Shown here: in pieces, positions 32,392 through 40,756 of the stretch | How the letters are laid out: every line of letters starts with the position of its first letter | Numbering within the stretch: position 1 is the first letter of the stretch | Assembly: GCF_027853915.1 (NCBI RefSeq) | Contig: NZ_JAQGLA010000035.1 | Span: 1-64,000 of the forward strand | Origin: Saccharopolyspora oryzae | Lineage (GTDB): Bacteria; Actinomycetota; Actinomycetes; Mycobacteriales; Pseudonocardiaceae | Length of the DNA: 64,000 nt | Reading direction: 5' to 3' | The notes under the pieces: generated by a model | What the model saw: only the letters and a program-made list of their open reading frames with translations | What the model was told of the DNA's origin: nothing | Database searches by the model: none | Position numbers and translations under genes: made by a program

Positions 32392-35300
32392 TCAGTCCTT
32401 GAGCAGCGGGGTTTGCAGCAGGACGGTCTTGCGCCGGGTGATGTACTGCGCGCGGCCGGTCGGCAGCTTCTTCGGGCGGACGTCGTGGAACGCGGTGCCT
32501 TCCGTCGGCGGGCAGGACAGCAGGACCGCCGGGGTGTTGACCTCCTGGAGCCGCCGGAGCAGCGGGTCGTAGAGCGCGCGGGACAGGCCGTTGGCGCTGC
32601 GGGAGACGATCACGTGCAGGCCGATCTCGTGGCCCTGCGCGAGGCAGTCCAGCAGCGGGACGAACGGGTTGTCGGTCTGGTCGGTGCTGACCATGTCGTA
32701 GTCGTCGACGATCAGGAACAGCTCCGGACCCGTCCACCAGTCGCGCTGGCCGAGCTGCGCCGGGCTGATCTCCGGGCCGGGCACGCGTTCCCGCATCGCC
32801 CGCGACGAACCGGCCACCGCGTCGCGCACGATGTCCTTGGAGACCGCGTAGCCGAGCCGGTACTCCTCCGGCACCGCGTCGAACAGCTCGCGGCGGAAGT
32901 CCACGAAGGTGATCCGCGCCTGCTCGGGCGTGTACCGGCTGGTGATCGCGCGGGCGATGTGCTGCACCAGGTTCGTCTTGCCGGTCGCGTCGTCACCGGC
33001 GATGAGCAGGTGCGGGTGCTCGGTGAAGTCGTGCCACAGCGGCTCGACGTCCTCACCGGACAGGCCCAGCGGCACCCGCAGCTGACCGGTGGGGGCCGGC
33101 AGCTCACCGGCGTCGAGGACGACCGGCAGCATCTTCACCGGCGGCGCGGCCGGACCGGGCCAGGCCGAGGAGATGGTGCCGATCAGCTCCTGCGTGCCCT
33201 CGGACGTGCTGCCCTCGCCGTCCAGCCGCGGCAGCCCGGCGAGGAAGTGCGCCTGGTCCTCGGTCAGGCCGCGACCGGAGATCTTCGGCACCGTGGCGGC
33301 GGCGCGCATGTTGATGGTGGATTCGACCGGGTCGCCCAGCCGCAGCTCGAGGCGGGTGCCGAGCTGGTCGCGGATGCCGTTGTTGACCTCGCCCGCGCGG
33401 CCGGCGGCGATGATCAGGTGGATGCCGTAGTTCAGGCCGCGGGTGGCCAGCAGGGTGAACTGCGGCACCAGGTCCATGAAGTCCTGGCGGATGGTGGTCC
33501 AGCCGTCCACCACCAGGAACACGTCGCCGTAGGGCTCGTCGGCGAACTCGCCGGCCGCGCGGCGGCGCCGGTAGGTGGCCATCGAGTCCACGCCGAGCTC
33601 GGCGAACCGCTGCTCGCGCTCCTCCATCAGGGCGTTGACCTGGTTGATCGTGCGCAGCATCCGCTCGCTGTCGAGGCGCCCGGTGACGCCGCCGACGTGC
33701 GGCAGCCCGGTCAGCGAGGAGAGCATGCCGCCGCCGAAGTCCAGGCCGTAGAACTGCACTTCGCGCGGGGTGTGGGTGAGCGCCAGGGCGGTGATCAGGG
33801 TGGCCAGCAGGGTGCTCTTGCCGCTCTGCGGACCGCCCGCGACGAGCACGTGCCCGCCCGATCCGGACAGGTCGGCGATCAGCGGCTCGTGCAGCTGGTC
33901 GAAGGGCCGGTCGATCACGCCGAGCTGGACCCGCAGGTTCCGCTCGGTGTCCACTGTGGTCAGACCGCGTGCCGGGTCGATCTCCAGCGGCGGCAGCATC
34001 TGCTCCAGCGTCGGCGAGACCTCCAGCGGCGGCAGCCACACCCGGTGCGCGGGCGGCCCGGACCCGACCAGCCGCTGCACCGCGACCTCCAGCAGCGACT
34101 CGCCCGCTTCATCTTGCTGCGCAACGGGTTCCTCGGGTATCGGCAGTTCGCGGGACGGCACGTAGGAGGTGGTGTACGGGACGATCTGGCGAGCCACCAC
34201 GGACTGCCGGATCTCGCGCCGCGCGTGCCGGTAGGTACCGGAGACGTAGGCCGCCTTGAACCGGGTCAGGGTGTCCACATCGGTCTTGAGGTACCCGGCG
34301 CCGGGCTGCGAGGGCAGCTGGTGGGCGTCCGGGACGCCGAGCACACCGCGGCTTTCCATCGCCGAGAAGGTGCGCAGGCCGATCCGGTACGACAGGTGCG
34401 ATTCGAGCTGGTGCATGCGGCCCTCGTCGAGGCGCTGCGAGGCCAGCAGCAGGTGCACCGAGAGGCTTCGGCCGAGGCGGCCGATCATCACGAACAGGTC
34501 CATGAAGTCGCGGTGCGCGGCCAGCAGCTCGCTGAACTCGTCGACCACCACGAACAGGGTCGGCAGCGGATCCAGGTCCGCACCTTCGGCGCGGGCCTTC
34601 TCGTACTCGGTGGCCGAGGTGAAGTTGCCCGCCTTGCGCAGCAGCTCCTGGCGGCGGACCAGCTCGCCGTGCAGGGCGTCCTTCATCCGCTCCACCAGCG
34701 ACGCCTCGTCGGCGAGGTTGGTGATGACCGCCGAGGTGTGCGGCAGCTCGTCCAGGCCGAGGAACGTCGCGCCGCCCTTGAAGTCGACCAGCACGAAGTT
34801 CAGCGTCTCCGAGGAGTGCGTCAGCGCCAGCGCGAGCACCAGGGTGCGCAGCAGCTCGGACTTGCCGGAACCGGTGGCGCCGATGAGCATGCCGTGCGGC
34901 CCCTGCCCGCCCTGCGCGGACTCCTTGATGTCCAGCTCGATCGGCGTGCCGTCGCCGGTGACGCCGATCGGCACCCGCAGCCGGGCGGCGCCCGAGGCCC
35001 GCTGCGCCTGCAGCTTGGGCACGTCGAAACCGCGCAGGTCGCTGATGTTGAGCAGCGTGGTCAGCTCGAAGTCGGTGGCCAGCGGCTCGGTGGTGTCGGT
35101 GGAGATGGCCAGCCGGTAGGGCGAGAGCAGGCGGGCGAGGGACTCGGCGCGGAGCGGGCTGAGCGCGTCCGGCCGGCCGATCGGGGAGGTGCTCTCCTTG
35201 CCCGCGCGCCCGATCCGCACCAGCTCGGCGCGGTCGGGGGTGACGCGCATGAGCAGGGTTCGGGGATCGCTCTGCCAGTCCAGGGCATCGCTGAGGTCGA

Positions 35301-36327
35301 TCACCGTGGCGTTGCGGTAGCCGTTGGTGGCCATCCGGCTGCCGGGCGCGGGCTGCGCGCCGTCGAGCACCACCACGACGTGCGGCTCGTCGCGGGTGGG
35401 CATCGCGTCGCGGTCGAAGAACGGGCGCCCGGCGAGCTCCTCGCCGAGGAGTCCTTCCAGCTCACCTGGGGTTTCGGCGACCAGCCGGACCGGCCCGGCG
35501 CCGTCGGTGTCGGTCGGGTGCAAGCAGTGCGGCAGCCACTTCGTCCACTGCCACTGGTCCAGCTCGCGGCCGAGGACCACGATGCGCAGGTCCTGCGGCG
35601 CGTGCAGCACGACGAGCTGGGCGAGCATCGAGCGGACCATGGCGCGGGCTGCTTCGACGTCGCCGCGCACCAGGATCCGCGCGTAGGCCCGCAGGTACAG
35701 CGGGACCGGCTGGTCGGCGACCGTGGCGTAGGCGCGGATGAACCGGCGCAACGCGTGCGCGGACAGCGGTTCGAGGTCCTCCACCGGCTTGGTGTTGAGC
35801 TGCCCGATCCGGGTGCCGAGCTGCTGGTCGCCGACGGCGATGCGGACCTCGCCGAAGTCCGGGTGCTCCGGGCGGACCTCCCACAACCGGGAGGTGCGCA
35901 CCAGCGACCAGATCGCGTCCGGGTCCGGGTGCCGCCAGGTCTGCGCCTTGCGCTGCGCCACCACCGTCTTGCGCACCTGGCGCCGGGCTTGGGCGAGGTA
36001 GCGCAGGTAGTCGCGGCGGGCGCCGGTGATCTGGCGCTTGCGCTCCGCGGCGGTGCGCAGGAAGTTCGCGGCGAGCATGCCGAGCGCGGCCAGCACCATC
36101 ATGCCCATCGCGAAGTACATGATCGTGCCACCGCTACCGGCCATGCCGGGGCGGAGGAAGATCATCACCATCGCCAACGAGCTGAGCGCCATCGGCATGT
36201 AGGTGATCATCCCGGAGAAGCCGCTCTGCGTTTCGGGCAGCTCCGGAGGTTCCTGGAGGGTCAGCTCGCCGGACGGCATCGGCGGCCCCGGTTGCCGTTC
36301 TGGACGGCGGAACAGCGTGACGCTCAC
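32392..36327 (-). CDS. eccC: type VII secretion FtsK/SpoIIIE ATPase EccC
   Basis: 1,311 residues, the fused EccCa-EccCb form. Two transmembrane helices lie at about 40-90, followed by three ATPase domains with P-loops GATGSGKSE (about 480), GGPQSGKST (about 832) and GDDATGKTN (about 1,114). Domain 1 has a full Walker B (VVVDEFSELL); domains 2 and 3 have altered ones (VVDGWTT, IVDDYDMV), as is usual for EccC. It is the motor that recognises WXG100 substrates. The GTG at 36327 has GGAAGG upstream; longer frames lack support. It is divergent from eccD. Confidence 0.96.
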   Translation of the reverse strand: MSVTLFRRPERQPGPPMPSGELTLQEPPELPETQSGFSGMITYMPMALSSLAMVMIFLRPGMAGSGGTIMYFAMGMMVLAALGMLAANFLRTAAERKRQITGARRDYLRYLAQARRQVRKTVVAQRKAQTWRHPDPDAIWSLVRTSRLWEVRPEHPDFGEVRIAVGDQQLGTRIGQLNTKPVEDLEPLSAHALRRFIRAYATVADQPVPLYLRAYARILVRGDVEAARAMVRSMLAQLVVLHAPQDLRIVVLGRELDQWQWTKWLPHCLHPTDTDGAGPVRLVAETPGELEGLLGEELAGRPFFDRDAMPTRDEPHVVVVLDGAQPAPGSRMATNGYRNATVIDLSDALDWQSDPRTLLMRVTPDRAELVRIGRAGKESTSPIGRPDALSPLRAESLARLLSPYRLAISTDTTEPLATDFELTTLLNISDLRGFDVPKLQAQRASGAARLRVPIGVTGDGTPIELDIKESAQGGQGPHGMLIGATGSGKSELLRTLVLALALTHSSETLNFVLVDFKGGATFLGLDELPHTSAVITNLADEASLVERMKDALHGELVRRQELLRKAGNFTSATEYEKARAEGADLDPLPTLFVVVDEFSELLAAHRDFMDLFVMIGRLGRSLSVHLLLASQRLDEGRMHQLESHLSYRIGLRTFSAMESRGVLGVPDAHQLPSQPGAGYLKTDVDTLTRFKAAYVSGTYRHARREIRQSVVARQIVPYTTSYVPSRELPIPEEPVAQQDEAGESLLEVAVQRLVGSGPPAHRVWLPPLEVSPTLEQMLPPLEIDPARGLTTVDTERNLRVQLGVIDRPFDQLHEPLIADLSGSGGHVLVAGGPQSGKSTLLATLITALALTHTPREVQFYGLDFGGGMLSSLTGLPHVGGVTGRLDSERMLRTINQVNALMEEREQRFAELGVDSMATYRRRRAAGEFADEPYGDVFLVVDGWTTIRQDFMDLVPQFTLLATRGLNYGIHLIIAAGRAGEVNNGIRDQLGTRLELRLGDPVESTINMRAAATVPKISGRGLTEDQAHFLAGLPRLDGEGSTSEGTQELIGTISSAWPGPAAPPVKMLPVVLDAGELPAPTGQLRVPLGLSGEDVEPLWHDFTEHPHLLIAGDDATGKTNLVQHIARAITSRYTPEQARITFVDFRRELFDAVPEEYRLGYAVSKDIVRDAVAGSSRAMRERVPGPEISPAQLGQRDWWTGPELFLIVDDYDMVSTDQTDNPFVPLLDCLAQGHEIGLHVIVSRSANGLSRALYDPLLRRLQEVNTPAVLLSCPPTEGTAFHDVRPKKLPTGRAQYITRRKTVLLQTPLLKD

Positions 36328-36595
36328 GCGGATTCCCTTCCCGCTGGGGAAAACTGTGACCCGCGAAGAATTCCACCGGACGGCGGGGATTTTCAGGTCA
36401 CGTAAATCGGCGACACCACGATCACCGGAATTCGCCCTAGGGTTTTGCACCAGGACGGCGGCGCCGTCCCGGTCTCGACGATTCGAACCGTCCCCCGACG
36501 ATCGAGGCTGATCTCGACGGTGCCGGGCATCGCGATTTCGGTGCCCGGCACCGATTTTCGCCGAATCCTTGCGGGAAGAGGGAGCGTGAACCGGC
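36328..36595. promoter_or_regulatory. divergent eccC/eccD promoter region
   Basis: 268 bp without a convincing gene. It must hold the promoters for the eccC transcript and the long plus-strand T7SS operon. A GGACGGCGGCGCCGTCC-type inverted repeat lies near 36452-36470. Confidence 0.5.
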
Positions 36596-37981
36596 GTGAG
36601 CACCACCAGTGCGGCCGCGGGCCTGTGCCGGCTGTCCATCCGGGCACCGGATCGGAACTTCGACCTCGCGGTGCCGACCGACGTGCCGCTGATCGACCTG
36701 ATGCCGACCATCGTCAGCTACGCGGGCCCCCAGGTCGAAGAGGCCGGGTTGGAGCACGGCGGCTGGGTGCTGCAGGACGTCGGCGGTGATCCGCTGGACG
36801 AGGAGTCGACGCCGGAGGCGTTGGACCTGCACGACGGCCAGGTGCTGCACCTGCGCTCGCGGCAGGAGGTCATGCCTGCGGTGCACTTCGACGACCTGGT
36901 CGACGGCATCTCGAAGGGCATGCAGGAGCGCCCGTGGGCCTGGAAGCCGGCCGCCACCAAGCGGCTGCTGCACGGATCGGTGCTGGTCGCGGCCGGGATC
37001 ATCTGGCTGGGGCTGTTGCTGCCGGGTGGGTTCCCCGGCGAATGGCTGGTCCGCTCGCTGGCCGCTGGTGTCGCAGCGCTGCTGCTGCTGGCCGCGTCGT
37101 TGTCGGCATCGCGCGCGGTCGGAGACGCCTTCGCCGGCACGATCTTCGGTCTTGCCGCAGTGCCCTTCTTCGCGCTGGCCGGGTTCCTCGTGCCTGGGCC
37201 AGGGGCGTCCGGGATGGCGGTCCTGCTCGCCGCGGCAGCCACGGCAGCCGGTGGTGCGGTCCTGGCGCTGGCGGCTTCCGGGACGCATCCGCACGCGTTC
37301 CTCGGGGTGCTGGTGGTGTGCGTGTTCGGCGTGATCACCGCGCTGTTGGCGCTGGTCACGAGCACCATGGCCGAGGCGGTGTCGGCGACCGCGATGATCG
37401 CGGTGCTGTTCGGCGCGTTCGTGCCGGGGCTGTCGTTCCGGGTGGCCGGGCTGAAGATGCCGCCGCTGCCGACCAACTCCGAGCAGCTGCAGGAGGGCAT
37501 CGACCCGCACCCGAGCCGCAACGTGCTGGACCGGACCGCGATCGCCGACAAGTACATGACCTCGCTGTTCCTGGCGGTCGGCGCGGTGTGCGCGGTGGCG
37601 GTCTTCGGGCTGCTCACCGAACCGGACTGGGCGACGTACACGATGGCCGGCGTGCTGAGCGCGATCATGCTGCTGCACGGGCGTGACGTCGGCGGCATCT
37701 GGCACCGGCTTTCCGTTGTGCTGCCCGGGGTTCTCGGCGTCACGATGCTGCTGCTGGCGCTGTCCATGCAGGACTTGTTCGGACGCCTGCTGCTGTTCGT
37801 CGGCGTCGCGCTGGTCGGAACGGCGCTGATGGTGTCCGGCTGGGTCGTGCCGGGCAACCGCCTGGTCCCGTATTGGGGACGCGCGGCGGACATCATCCAC
37901 GTCCTGCTCGCGGTGAGCCTGATTCCGCTGATGCTGACCGTTCTGGGCGTGTTCGGCTGGATTCGAGCCTTCAACGGCTGA
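36596..37981 (+). CDS. eccD: type VII secretion membrane protein EccD
   Basis: 461 residues. The N-terminal ubiquitin-like (YukD) domain (about 1-100: CRLSIRAPDRNFDLAVPTDV, LHDGQVLHLRSRQ) is followed by about eleven transmembrane helices, which form the membrane rim of the T7SS pore. The length is normal. The start is a GTG at 36596. It is the first gene of the plus-strand cluster, and a CGTGAG hairpin lies between it and eccB. Confidence 0.93.
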   Translation: MSTTSAAAGLCRLSIRAPDRNFDLAVPTDVPLIDLMPTIVSYAGPQVEEAGLEHGGWVLQDVGGDPLDEESTPEALDLHDGQVLHLRSRQEVMPAVHFDDLVDGISKGMQERPWAWKPAATKRLLHGSVLVAAGIIWLGLLLPGGFPGEWLVRSLAAGVAALLLLAASLSASRAVGDAFAGTIFGLAAVPFFALAGFLVPGPGASGMAVLLAAAATAAGGAVLALAASGTHPHAFLGVLVVCVFGVITALLALVTSTMAEAVSATAMIAVLFGAFVPGLSFRVAGLKMPPLPTNSEQLQEGIDPHPSRNVLDRTAIADKYMTSLFLAVGAVCAVAVFGLLTEPDWATYTMAGVLSAIMLLHGRDVGGIWHRLSVVLPGVLGVTMLLLALSMQDLFGRLLLFVGVALVGTALMVSGWVVPGNRLVPYWGRAADIIHVLLAVSLIPLMLTVLGVFGWIRAFNG

Positions 37982-37986
37982 CCGAC

Positions 37987-38035
37987 GTTCGTGAGTGGTT
38001 CGGGGTGTCATAGCGCCCCAAAGCACTCACGAAAC
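37987..38035. terminator. hairpin, CGTGAG family
   Basis: GTTCGTGAGTG (37987-37997) pairs with CACTCACGAAC-type sequence at 38024-38035, and the inner GGGGTG/CGCCCC strengthens it. It lies between eccD and eccB, so it may cause partial termination within the cluster. Confidence 0.65.
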
Positions 38036-38075
38036 GGCGGATCCTCTTCGAGACTTTCGGTAAGGGCGTGGGAGT

Positions 38076-39506
38076 GTGCAGTCGCGGCGGGACCAGGTTC
38101 AGGCGCACATGTTCATCATGGGGCGGCTCAGCGCCGGGATGTTGCGGGCCGATCCGGATATCTCCGACACCCCGCAGCGGCGGACTTCGCGCGGTGTCGT
38201 CATCGGCGTGGTCATCTCGGTGCTGCTCGGCCTCGGAACGTTCCTGTTCGGGCTGATCAAGCCCGGCGGCGCGACCGCGTGGCAGGTGCCGGGCGCGGTC
38301 GTGGTGGAGAAGGAGTCCGGCGCGCGCTGGCTCTACCTCGCCGGCGAGCTGCACCCGGTGCTCAACCAGGCGTCGGCGCGGCTGGTCGCGGGCGCGGACA
38401 TGACCGTGCACACGGTGTCGGCGAACTCGCTGGTGGGAACGCCGCGCGGCGCGACCATCGGCATCCCCGGCGCGCCGGACGGGTTGCCGTCGCCCGGCGC
38501 GCTGAGCAGCGACCCGTGGCTGTCGTGCGCCGCGCCGGTGGACGGGAAGCGGGACTTCACCGCGCTGATCGGTGAGGCCGAGGGCACCGGGCTGACCAAG
38601 GACGAGGGCGCGCTGGTGTCCGGTCCGGACGGCGCGGTGTTCCTGGTGTGGTTCGGGCACAAGCTGCGGATGGACACCGAATCCGCCGGTCCCGCCGCGC
38701 TCGGCTACAGCACGGCCGACCCGATCGCGGTGCCCGCCGGGTTCCTCAACGCGCTGCCCACCGGCCCCGACCTGGTCGCCCCGGAGGTGGCCGGTCGCGG
38801 CAACCCCGGGCCGCAGCTGGCCGGGGCGCCGAGCGTGGTCGGGCAGCTGTTCCGCGACGCCGCTGGCAAGCCGTACCTGCTGGCCGAGTCCGGGCTGGTG
38901 CCGCTCACCGACACCCTGTTCAAGCTGATCAGCGGCGATCCGCGGACCCAGGCCGCCGCCTACGGCGGACAGCCGGTGCAGCCCCGGCAGATCGGTGCCA
39001 GCGACATCACCGCGCACTCCGCTCCCGCGGCGGCGAAGGACGAGCTGACCCGCGGAGGCGCGTTCCCGGCCGCCCCGCCGCAGCTGGTCGGCGACGACGA
39101 CAAGCAGGCGCTGTGCGTGTCCACCACCCCGGCGCCTGCTGTGACCAGCGTGTCCCTTGTGGACCGAAGCGTCGTGGATGCCGCGCGGCCGACGTTGCCG
39201 CAGCCGGGGATCGCCCTGTCCTGCACCCGGCCGGACCGGGTCGGCGTGGAGCCGGGCACAGGTGTGCTGGTCGCGGTCGAGCCCAGCGGGGAAACCCCGT
39301 CGCCCACCTTGTTCCTGGTCGCGGACAACGGCGTGAAGTACCCGGTCCCGTCCGCCGAGGTGGCCGGAGCGCTCGGGTACGCGGCACCGCCCGTCGCGAT
39401 GCCTGCGCTGCTCGTGGACCAGCTGGCCACCGGGCCGGCGCTGGACCCGGCGGCGGCCGGGCGACCGGTCACCGAGCTGCCGCCGGTGACCCCGCCGCAG
39501 TGCTGA
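38076..39506 (+). CDS. eccB: type VII secretion protein EccB
   Basis: 476 residues. The short cytoplasmic N-terminus has SRRDQVQAHMFIMGRLSAGM, followed by one transmembrane helix (about 41-62) and a large extracytoplasmic domain with the EccB repeat pattern, ending in a Cys (PPQC). A second Cys pair (LSCAAP, LSCTRP) probably forms disulfides outside the cell. The start is a GTG at 38076. It is a core component with EccC and EccD. Confidence 0.93.
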   Translation: MQSRRDQVQAHMFIMGRLSAGMLRADPDISDTPQRRTSRGVVIGVVISVLLGLGTFLFGLIKPGGATAWQVPGAVVVEKESGARWLYLAGELHPVLNQASARLVAGADMTVHTVSANSLVGTPRGATIGIPGAPDGLPSPGALSSDPWLSCAAPVDGKRDFTALIGEAEGTGLTKDEGALVSGPDGAVFLVWFGHKLRMDTESAGPAALGYSTADPIAVPAGFLNALPTGPDLVAPEVAGRGNPGPQLAGAPSVVGQLFRDAAGKPYLLAESGLVPLTDTLFKLISGDPRTQAAAYGGQPVQPRQIGASDITAHSAPAAAKDELTRGGAFPAAPPQLVGDDDKQALCVSTTPAPAVTSVSLVDRSVVDAARPTLPQPGIALSCTRPDRVGVEPGTGVLVAVEPSGETPSPTLFLVADNGVKYPVPSAEVAGALGYAAPPVAMPALLVDQLATGPALDPAAAGRPVTELPPVTPPQC

Positions 39507-39610
39507 ATTCCCTTGCCACGTCCCTGTTCTGGGATGTGGTTGGAGCACCCCCGCCGGTTCTAGTTTCGGTCGCGAGGGTGCGGGCGGAGACGACAACAGG
39601 AGGAAGACCG

Positions 39611-39964
39611 GTGGTACTGGACGCAGGCCAGAACGGGCAGCAGATCGTCACGCAGTCCGCGGCGATCAAGCAGGGCATCAACCAGCTCACCCAGCACACG
39701 TCGATCATGCAGAGCACCGAAGCGCAGGTCACCGCGCTGTGCGACGACCTGCGGGTCGCCTACGTCTCGAGCGCTTCGCAGCAGCTGCTGCAGAAGATCA
39801 ACGACTGGCTCGGGCTCTACCGGCAGGCCAAGGGCGAGTTCGACCGGATCATCGACGGCCTGCAGGGAACGGACACCAAGTTCCTGGACATCAACGAGCA
39901 GAACATCCAGGAGGGCCACAAGTTCATGAACGACTTCTACAACGGGCTCTCCGGCAGCAAGTGA
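39611..39964 (+). CDS. WXG100-like small protein
   Basis: 117 residues, almost all helical. At the expected turn the sequence is LRVAYVSSASQQLL, so the W-x-G motif is replaced by Y-V-S. The second helix has INDWLGLYRQAKGEFDRIID. Size and position after eccB fit a T7SS substrate or chaperone partner. AGGAGG lies before the GTG at 39611. The next two genes may be its partners. Confidence 0.75.
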   Translation: MVLDAGQNGQQIVTQSAAIKQGINQLTQHTSIMQSTEAQVTALCDDLRVAYVSSASQQLLQKINDWLGLYRQAKGEFDRIIDGLQGTDTKFLDINEQNIQEGHKFMNDFYNGLSGSK

Positions 39965-39993
39965 CCCACTGACCACGCACCCAGGAGGTTCGA

Positions 39994-40296
39994 ATGAGCG
40001 GGCTCGAAGGAATTCTGAAGACCAACCCCAACGCGGTCAACGAGATCTCCCAGCAGATGACCACCCTGGCCGAGAAGATGCGCCAGCAGATGGAGCAGCT
40101 CGAGGTCCAGCTGGGCAAGCTGGCCCAGGAGTCCGGTGGTCAGTGGGCCACCGAGTGGGCCAACGCCCAGACCAAGATCAACGAGCTGGAGCGCCAGATG
40201 GACAACCAGATCAAGGTCGGCGGTGTGACGGTGAACCAGATGAACGAGAACAACCTGAACACCGACAACACCACCAAGCAGTACTTCGTCCGCTGA
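39994..40296 (+). CDS. WXG100-like small protein
   Basis: 100 residues, helical hairpin. Helix 1 has ISQQMTTLAEKMRQQMEQLE, the turn reads GGQWATEWANAQTKI (W-A-T in the W-x-G place), and helix 2 has INELERQMDNQIK. The tail is Asn/Thr-rich. AGGAGG precedes the ATG at 39994. It probably heterodimerises with a neighbouring WXG-like protein and is secreted by the T7SS. Confidence 0.8.
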   Translation: MSGLEGILKTNPNAVNEISQQMTTLAEKMRQQMEQLEVQLGKLAQESGGQWATEWANAQTKINELERQMDNQIKVGGVTVNQMNENNLNTDNTTKQYFVR

Positions 40297-40318
40297 CGTC
40301 GCCCGAGGTCGAAGAACC

Positions 40319-40687
40319 ATGGTGGAGAAGGACACGAGCACCGGCGACGAGATCAAGTTCTCCGAGTCCGAGTTCAACAAGATCAAGGGTTGGTTGGAGC
40401 AGCTCCAGAAGGAGCTCGCGGACGAGCCGAACCTGCAGAAGCTGGCCCTCAACAGCGACCAGCTGCTGCTGCCGGGGTCCTCGCCGGCCGCGACGGACCT
40501 GAAGGGACAGGCGGCGACGTTCGCGAAGTCCGTCACCACGGCGGTCCAGGGCATGACCAGCACGACGCTGCCGAAGCTGCGGCACGGGCTGGACGAGGCC
40601 ATCCGGCAGTTCAACAACAACGAAGACGAGAACACCTACACGATTCAGCAGTTCATGGCCGACCTGGGAATGGGCGCTAAGGCGTAG
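40319..40687 (+). CDS. T7SS-associated small helical protein
   Basis: 122 residues, helical, with WLEQLQKELADEPNLQKLAL, SSPAATDLKGQAATFAKSVT and LPKLRHGLDEAIRQFNNNED. It has no W-x-G motif but fits the size and layout of ESX-type proteins found between WXG genes and a large substrate gene. The ATG is at 40319, 22 bp after the previous stop. It is possibly a partner of the large protein encoded next. Confidence 0.7.
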   Translation: MVEKDTSTGDEIKFSESEFNKIKGWLEQLQKELADEPNLQKLALNSDQLLLPGSSPAATDLKGQAATFAKSVTTAVQGMTSTTLPKLRHGLDEAIRQFNNNEDENTYTIQQFMADLGMGAKA

Positions 40688-40756
40688 CCGGGACCCGGGA
40701 TCTGGCTCGAGAGTTCGCGGTGGGTGACCGCGGGGCGTTGCGGAGAGGTGGACGGC